A stretch of 17,953 nt of DNA, taken from NCBI GenBank assembly GCA_947463105.1, contig CANHSD010000028.1:1-17953 (forward strand). The letters run 5' to 3'. Every line of letters starts with the position of its first letter. Position 1 is the stretch's first letter. Both the position numbers and the translations under genes were made by a program. Positions 14,469 to 17,953 of this stretch are shown one piece after another. Source of the stretch: Chitinophagaceae bacterium. Its GTDB lineage: Bacteria; Bacteroidota; Bacteroidia; Chitinophagales; Chitinophagaceae. A model generated the notes under the pieces. The model saw only the letters and a program-made list of their open reading frames with translations. It was not told the origin of the DNA and ran no database searches.

Positions 14469-15560
14469 ATGCAGGAGGTATTGAACAAGACATTACTTGA
14501 CAACAGCTTTAAGGATTACCTGATGGTATTCGGTTTTATTTTCAGTGTACTAATCCTTCGAAAAGTAGCCAGCAAAAAAATTACAAGGTTGATTTTCTAT
14601 GCATTCAGAAAAATGGGACGAAAAATCAACGAAAAAGAATTTTTTGACCTGGTACTGGCACCTCTTGAGAATTTCATCTTTTTCTCAGCAACCTATATTG
14701 CATTGAACAGCCTGAATTTCCCAAGGGAATTTGGCTTCAAGATCATGAAAGTCAAGTCCGATATATTGCTGGACAGAATGGCTTCAGGGGTATTGATCTA
14801 TTTCTTTTTTCATACCCTGTTGCGGGTTACTGATTACCTGGCCATTGTCATGGAAAAAAAGGCAAAGGCGACAGAAGATTACAGTGATGACCAGTTGATC
14901 ATTTTTTTCAGGGAGTTCCTGAAGGTTATTTTGATCATTGTTTGTGTTCTGGTGATGATCAGGTATGTGTTCAACCAGGACATCACAAAGTTATTGGCGG
15001 GTTTGAGCATTGTGGGTGCTGCCATTGCCCTTGCTGCAAAGGAAAGCATTGAAAACCTGATTGCTTCATTTATCATTTTCTTTGACAGGCCGTTTACCGT
15101 TGGAGATATCCTTAAAGTGCAACAGGTCAGTGGAACAGTGGAAAAAATTGGATTGAGAAGCACCAGGGTGAGAACCATAGACGGAACGTATATAACCATT
15201 CCCAACAAGCAGATGGTGGATAGTGTAGTAGACAATTTTTCCCTGCGAAACAAATGTCGTTTTGAATTGGTATTGGCCTTGGACCCATGCGCTACAGTTG
15301 ATCAGTTAAGGCAGGTTGTAAAGGAAATGGATGAAAAATTGGATTATCCTGAAATGGAAACCAAAACAATCTTGCTCAGTGACATCCGGATCGATGCCTA
15401 TATCATTACCATTGAATGCATTACAGGGGTTATCAGTATCGCAGACTTCAATGCACTAAAACAAAAGCTGAATTTTCAGGTATTGTATTTGCTGGAAACC
15501 AATGGAATGGCGGTTGCAGGAAAAGAACGGATGATCAATACAACCCTAAGACAGTCCTGA
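14469..15560 (+). CDS. Mechanosensitive ion channel of the MscS family
   Basis: This 363-residue inner-membrane protein should open under membrane tension to release solutes on hypo-osmotic shock. Hydrophobic segments lie at about 16-32, 62-82, 102-122 and 145-166, ahead of the pore-lining helix (about 172-201), LLAGLSIVGAAIALAAKES, with small residues spaced as in MscS TM3. The cytoplasmic beta domain follows: FFDRPFTVGDILKV, GTVEKIGLRSTRVRTIDG and TYITIPNKQMV. A shorter C-terminal domain than that of Escherichia coli MscS ends the protein. It has more transmembrane segments than the three-helix E. coli form. ATG at 14469 is chosen because the upstream frame overlaps the preceding gene. The last 15 bases overlap the 3' end of the convergent MerR gene. 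Confidence 0.92.
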   Translation: MQEVLNKTLLDNSFKDYLMVFGFIFSVLILRKVASKKITRLIFYAFRKMGRKINEKEFFDLVLAPLENFIFFSATYIALNSLNFPREFGFKIMKVKSDILLDRMASGVLIYFFFHTLLRVTDYLAIVMEKKAKATEDYSDDQLIIFFREFLKVILIIVCVLVMIRYVFNQDITKLLAGLSIVGAAIALAAKESIENLIASFIIFFDRPFTVGDILKVQQVSGTVEKIGLRSTRVRTIDGTYITIPNKQMVDSVVDNFSLRNKCRFELVLALDPCATVDQLRQVVKEMDEKLDYPEMETKTILLSDIRIDAYIITIECITGVISIADFNALKQKLNFQVLYLLETNGMAVAGKERMINTTLRQS

Positions 15561-16127
15561 TTTTAGTTCGAGCAACATCGCCCGGATATTTTTGAGGCTT
15601 TCAATGGCCTCAAACCGTTCGTTTACTTTTTTTCCACTTTTAATGAATGATTTTGCTCCACTGATGGTGTATTTTCTTTCTTTCAGCAGGAAGTAAATGA
15701 GTTTGAGGTTTTTTACATCATCGGGCCTGAAAAACCTATCTCCTTTCCTGTTCTTCCTGGGCTTTAAGATGTCAAATTCATTTTCCCAAAAACGGATCAG
15801 GGAAATGTTTACCCTGAACATGGCGGCTACTTCACCGATGGGATAGTATTGTTTGCTGTAGAGTATTTCATCCTCCGGAATATCCAGCATGGCGATATCC
15901 GTTATTTTCTTAACGGATTGTGGCCTGCCTTTTTTTGCCTTTTTCAGTACTGGTGTTGAAGCATCGTCAACAACAACCACTTGTTCTGTGGTATCGGGGG
16001 CTTCAATAGAAGGTTCTTCCACTACCTGGGCAGGGGGGGCAATCTTATATGACTTTCTTTTCGACTCGGCAGGTTTACCGGTCAGCTTGATGGGTTCACC
16101 GCCAAATAGGTCTAATTGCTGGAGCAT
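15546..16127 (-). CDS. MerR-family regulator with clamp-binding-like N-terminus
   Basis: The C-terminal half of this 193-residue protein is a MerR-type winged helix: YYPIGEVAAMFRVNISLIRFWENEF (95-119), then LKPRKNRKGDRFFRPDDVKNLKLIYFLLKE (121-150). No effector domain or cysteine metal-binding loop follows; only a short helix (165-190) does, as in the compact Bacteroidota MerR proteins. The first 90 residues are odd. MLQQLDLFGG contains QLDLF (4-8), an exact fit to the beta-clamp-binding consensus QL[SD]LF. Then comes a Pro/Glu/Val-rich, probably disordered linker and a basic AT-hook-like patch KKAKKGRPQSVKK (62-74). DNA target and ligand are unknown. It follows the M23 gene on the same strand with a 57-base gap, and its 3' end overlaps mscS by 15 bases. 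The start-proximal sequence TAATTTCG (16140 to 16133) is one mismatch from a -7 box. Confidence 0.88.
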   Translation of the reverse strand: MLQQLDLFGGEPIKLTGKPAESKRKSYKIAPPAQVVEEPSIEAPDTTEQVVVVDDASTPVLKKAKKGRPQSVKKITDIAMLDIPEDEILYSKQYYPIGEVAAMFRVNISLIRFWENEFDILKPRKNRKGDRFFRPDDVKNLKLIYFLLKERKYTISGAKSFIKSGKKVNERFEAIESLKNIRAMLLELKSGLS

Positions 16128-16157
16128 TATGGCGAAATTAGGAACTAATTTTTTTGT

Positions 16158-16180
16158 GTTGTGGCTGAGTTATGCACAAC
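16158..16180. repeat. Dyad upstream of the MerR-family gene
   Basis: GTTGTG (16158-16163) and CACAAC (16175-16180) form a perfect 6-bp inverted repeat with an 11-base spacer, centred about 42 bases before the MerR start codon and just after the M23 stop. On the minus strand the stem is followed by A-rich sequence, not T, so it is not an intrinsic terminator for the M23 gene. A regulator binding site is possible; MerR proteins do bind dyads of about this length. Inferred only. Confidence 0.35.
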
Positions 16181-16184
16181 TGGA

Positions 16185-17156
16185 TTAATCAAATGACTGG
16201 TTGCGGGAGGCAGCCAGTTTCAGGATCTGCTGGTACTGCTCAGGAGTGAGGTCATTATAGAAGAAATAAATGGGATCCAATCGCTTTCTCCCTTTGAAAA
16301 CCTCATAATGAAGATGGGATCCCGTTGATTTGCCTGTACTGCCAACATAGCCAATGACTTCACCCCTTTTCACCCTTTGACCTCTTTTGGCTTTTATCCT
16401 TGACATGTGCCCATAAAGGGTGCTGTAAGAATAGCCATGCTGGATGACAATATGGTTGCCATAACCATTGCCGAGGTTGCCGGCTGTTTGCACAGTACCT
16501 TCTGCCGTTGCATAGATCGGCGTACCTTGTGGTGCACTGAAATCAAGTCCAGGATGAAATTTGACAGTTTTGTATACCGGGTCAATCCTGTATCCAAATC
16601 CTGAAGACAGCCTGTTAAGGTCTCGGTTGCTTAAGGGTTGAATCGCAGGTGTACTGGCCAGGAGTTTTTCTTTGTTCTTGATCATTTTCTCAATTTCTTT
16701 ATACGACCCTTCCTGGTTGGCAATCCTGTTGTAGATGGTATTAAGTGTATTGTAAATACCTTCTGTCATTTCGCTGTTTTCCATTCCAGCCACCAATTGC
16801 AACTCCTTCTTGGATTCTATCTGCTTTGCCCTGGCGCTATCTGGGATGGGGGTAGCCTCAAAAACCGATCGATATACCTCATTATCCCTTCTTTCCAGCA
16901 GTTTCAGCCTTTCATCAATGTCCCGGTAACGGTCTGCATAAATCCTATTGACCTCTTCTGCTCTTTCAAGCTGCACTTTCAGGATTTTTTCCTTTGGGGA
17001 ATCAACAAACCTGAAGGCAATGGCCACAATAATCAATCCGGTTACGATGGCGGTAGAGATGAAGGCCAATATCCTCAAAAGTGCCACCCTGAGTGGCACA
17101 ATCTCCTTCTCATAGCGAAGCGTGTGGGTATTATAATAATATTTGATCTTCTTCAT
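16185..17156 (-). CDS. Membrane-anchored M23 family metallopeptidase
   Basis: This 323-residue protein starts MKKIKYYYNTHTLRYEKE, has one transmembrane helix (about 28-50), a charged coiled-coil region (about 55-95, with more helix at 130-165) and a C-terminal M23/LytM domain (about 180-300). Zinc and catalytic residues are intact: H201 and D205 in HPGLD, and HLH at 281-283 in GSHLHYEV, with YGHM at 248-251. This layout, helix plus coiled coil plus LytM, is that of envelope-bound cell wall hydrolases and their activators acting during growth or division. ATG at 17156 is chosen; a TTG at 17207 falls inside the -7 box and would add unrelated residues. It is divergent from alaS and lies upstream of the MerR gene. 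Confidence 0.92.
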   Translation of the reverse strand: MKKIKYYYNTHTLRYEKEIVPLRVALLRILAFISTAIVTGLIIVAIAFRFVDSPKEKILKVQLERAEEVNRIYADRYRDIDERLKLLERRDNEVYRSVFEATPIPDSARAKQIESKKELQLVAGMENSEMTEGIYNTLNTIYNRIANQEGSYKEIEKMIKNKEKLLASTPAIQPLSNRDLNRLSSGFGYRIDPVYKTVKFHPGLDFSAPQGTPIYATAEGTVQTAGNLGNGYGNHIVIQHGYSYSTLYGHMSRIKAKRGQRVKRGEVIGYVGSTGKSTGSHLHYEVFKGRKRLDPIYFFYNDLTPEQYQQILKLAASRNQSFD

Positions 17157-17204
17157 CCGCTGCCCATCTTTTAAAAAATGTATTTTTGCTGGCCTGGCGA
17201 TTTG

Positions 17205-17212
17205 CAAATATA
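17205..17212 (-). promoter_or_regulatory. -7 box TATATTTG of the M23-MerR unit
   Basis: The minus strand reads TATATTTG (17212 to 17205), an exact TAnnTTTG match about 48 bases before the M23 start codon. It overlaps a perfect 10-bp palindrome ATTTGCAAAT (17200-17209). The plus strand has another exact match, TATTTTTG (17181-17188), 65 bases before alaS; this may be the alaS promoter but is T-rich and could be chance. No clear -33 elements are seen. Confidence 0.45.
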
Positions 17213-17253
17213 AACCATTGATCCAAGACGGATCCCTATAAAAGGATTAAGAA

Positions 17254-17953
17254 ATGACATCAGCGGAGATTAGAAACAGATTTTTGACATTTTTTGAAGG
17301 GAAAGGACACCATATTGTTCCCTCTTCACCCATTGTATTGAAGGATGACCCCACCCTGTTGTTCACCAATGCAGGGATGAACCAGTTCAAGGATTATTTT
17401 CTGGGCAACAAGCCTGCGCCGTATAAAAGGGCGGTTGATACGCAAAAATGCCTGCGCGTAAGTGGAAAACACAACGACCTGGAAGAGGTCGGTGTTGATA
17501 CTTACCACCATACCATGTTTGAAATGCTGGGCAACTGGAGCTTTGGTGATTACTTCAAAAAGGAGGCCATTTCATGGAGTTGGGAACTGTTGACAGAGGA
17601 ATATGGAATTGATAAGGACCGCCTCTATGCCACGGTTTTTGAAGGTGATGCCAAGGAAAATATTCCTGCATCCACCATCGCCTTGGGTATTTGGAAGGAA
17701 CTGTTGCCAGAAGATCATATCGTTTTCGGCAACAAGAAAGATAATTTTTGGGAAATGGGTGATACTGGGCCATGCGGTCCTTGCAGTGAAATCCATGTGG
17801 ATTGCAGGTCTGAGGAAGAAAGGGCTGCCGTACCCGGCCATCTCTTGGTCAACAAAGACCATCCACAGGTCATCGAGATCTGGAACAATGTATTCATCCA
17901 GTACAACCGGTTGAAGGATGGAACACTGCAACCCCTTGCGGCTACCCATGTGG
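17254..17953 (+). CDS. alaS: Alanine--tRNA ligase, N-terminal part (3'-truncated)
   Basis: AlaRS charges tRNA-Ala with alanine. Only the first 233 residues lie in the window; the frame is open to the edge. The start MTSAEIRNRFLTFFEGKGH fits the family. Visible class II synthetase features are SSPIVLKDDPTLLFTNAGMNQF, DTQKCLRVSGKHNDLEEVG, HHTMFEMLGNWSFGDYFKKEAI (motif 2 region) and NFWEMGDTGPCGPCSEIH, which is strongly conserved in AlaRS. The editing domain and the C-Ala domain would be beyond the edge. The upstream sequence AAAAGGATTAAGAA gives only a weak Shine-Dalgarno (AGG). It diverges from the M23 gene with a 97-base gap. Confidence 0.96.
   Translation, partial: MTSAEIRNRFLTFFEGKGHHIVPSSPIVLKDDPTLLFTNAGMNQFKDYFLGNKPAPYKRAVDTQKCLRVSGKHNDLEEVGVDTYHHTMFEMLGNWSFGDYFKKEAISWSWELLTEEYGIDKDRLYATVFEGDAKENIPASTIALGIWKELLPEDHIVFGNKKDNFWEMGDTGPCGPCSEIHVDCRSEEERAAVPGHLLVNKDHPQVIEIWNNVFIQYNRLKDGTLQPLAATHV

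Noticed and set aside
16158..16180. Inverted repeat after the M23 stop as an intrinsic terminator
   Set aside because: On the minus strand the stem is followed by A-rich sequence; the T run is on the wrong side for M23 transcription. Kept only as a possible operator.
17220..17234. GATCC-N5-GGATC inverted repeat before alaS
   Set aside because: Five-bp arms are common by chance and nothing else marks it as a site.
1..17953. Mobile elements, tRNA or rRNA genes, CRISPR arrays, frameshifted genes
   Set aside because: I looked for transposase-like frames, clustered direct repeats, tRNA-like gaps and split genes; all gaps except the carB upstream region are too short or featureless, and every main gene is intact.

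Overview
The window reads as a chromosomal housekeeping segment of a Bacteroidota bacterium, most likely family Chitinophagaceae (inference). The evidence is near-total absence of Shine-Dalgarno sequences, several exact copies of the Bacteroidota -7 promoter element TAnnTTTG just upstream of genes, a CarB that ends after its second synthetase half, an FtsH with a Gly-rich linker after its second membrane helix, and an LpxH-type lipid A enzyme. I see no mobile element, phage gene, tRNA, rRNA or CRISPR array.

Layout. 1-3.3 kb: the 3' end of nadE, then rsgA (+), a gamma-carbonic-anhydrase-like protein (-) and a class III aminotransferase (+); the last two start head to head only 42 bp apart. 3.35-6.17 kb: carB (-), preceded by an unusual leader with a -7 box, a C-run, a hairpin and a T7 tract. 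6.2-6.65 kb: a likely 57-residue membrane peptide gene (-) and two perfect dyads. 6.65-9.55 kb: a secreted M23 peptidase with a bcp peroxiredoxin (+), then birA (-) overlapping the end of bcp. 9.6-12.85 kb: an rsfS-ftsH-LUD operon (+). 12.9-15.56 kb: an lpxH-unknown secreted protein-mscS operon (+). 15.55-17.16 kb: a membrane-anchored M23 peptidase followed by a MerR-family gene (-). 17.25 kb to the end: the 5' part of alaS (+), divergent from the M23 gene.

How the genes relate. Most serve core functions: NAD and pyrimidine/arginine precursors (nadE, carB), ribosome maturation and silencing (rsgA, rsfS), tRNA charging (alaS), membrane protein quality control (ftsH), lipid A synthesis (lpxH), cell wall hydrolysis (two M23 proteins), osmotic relief (mscS) and peroxide defence (bcp). 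Packing is tight: several gene pairs are 1-10 bp apart and two convergent pairs overlap at their 3' ends.

The best candidates for something undescribed are (1) the carB leader, where the predicted start site lies in a C-run that runs into a terminator-like hairpin, beside a CarB lacking the usual effector domain, and (2) the MerR-family protein, whose N-terminus carries an exact match to the sliding-clamp-binding consensus QL[SD]LF followed by a disordered, AT-hook-like linker. Both are hypotheses from sequence alone.
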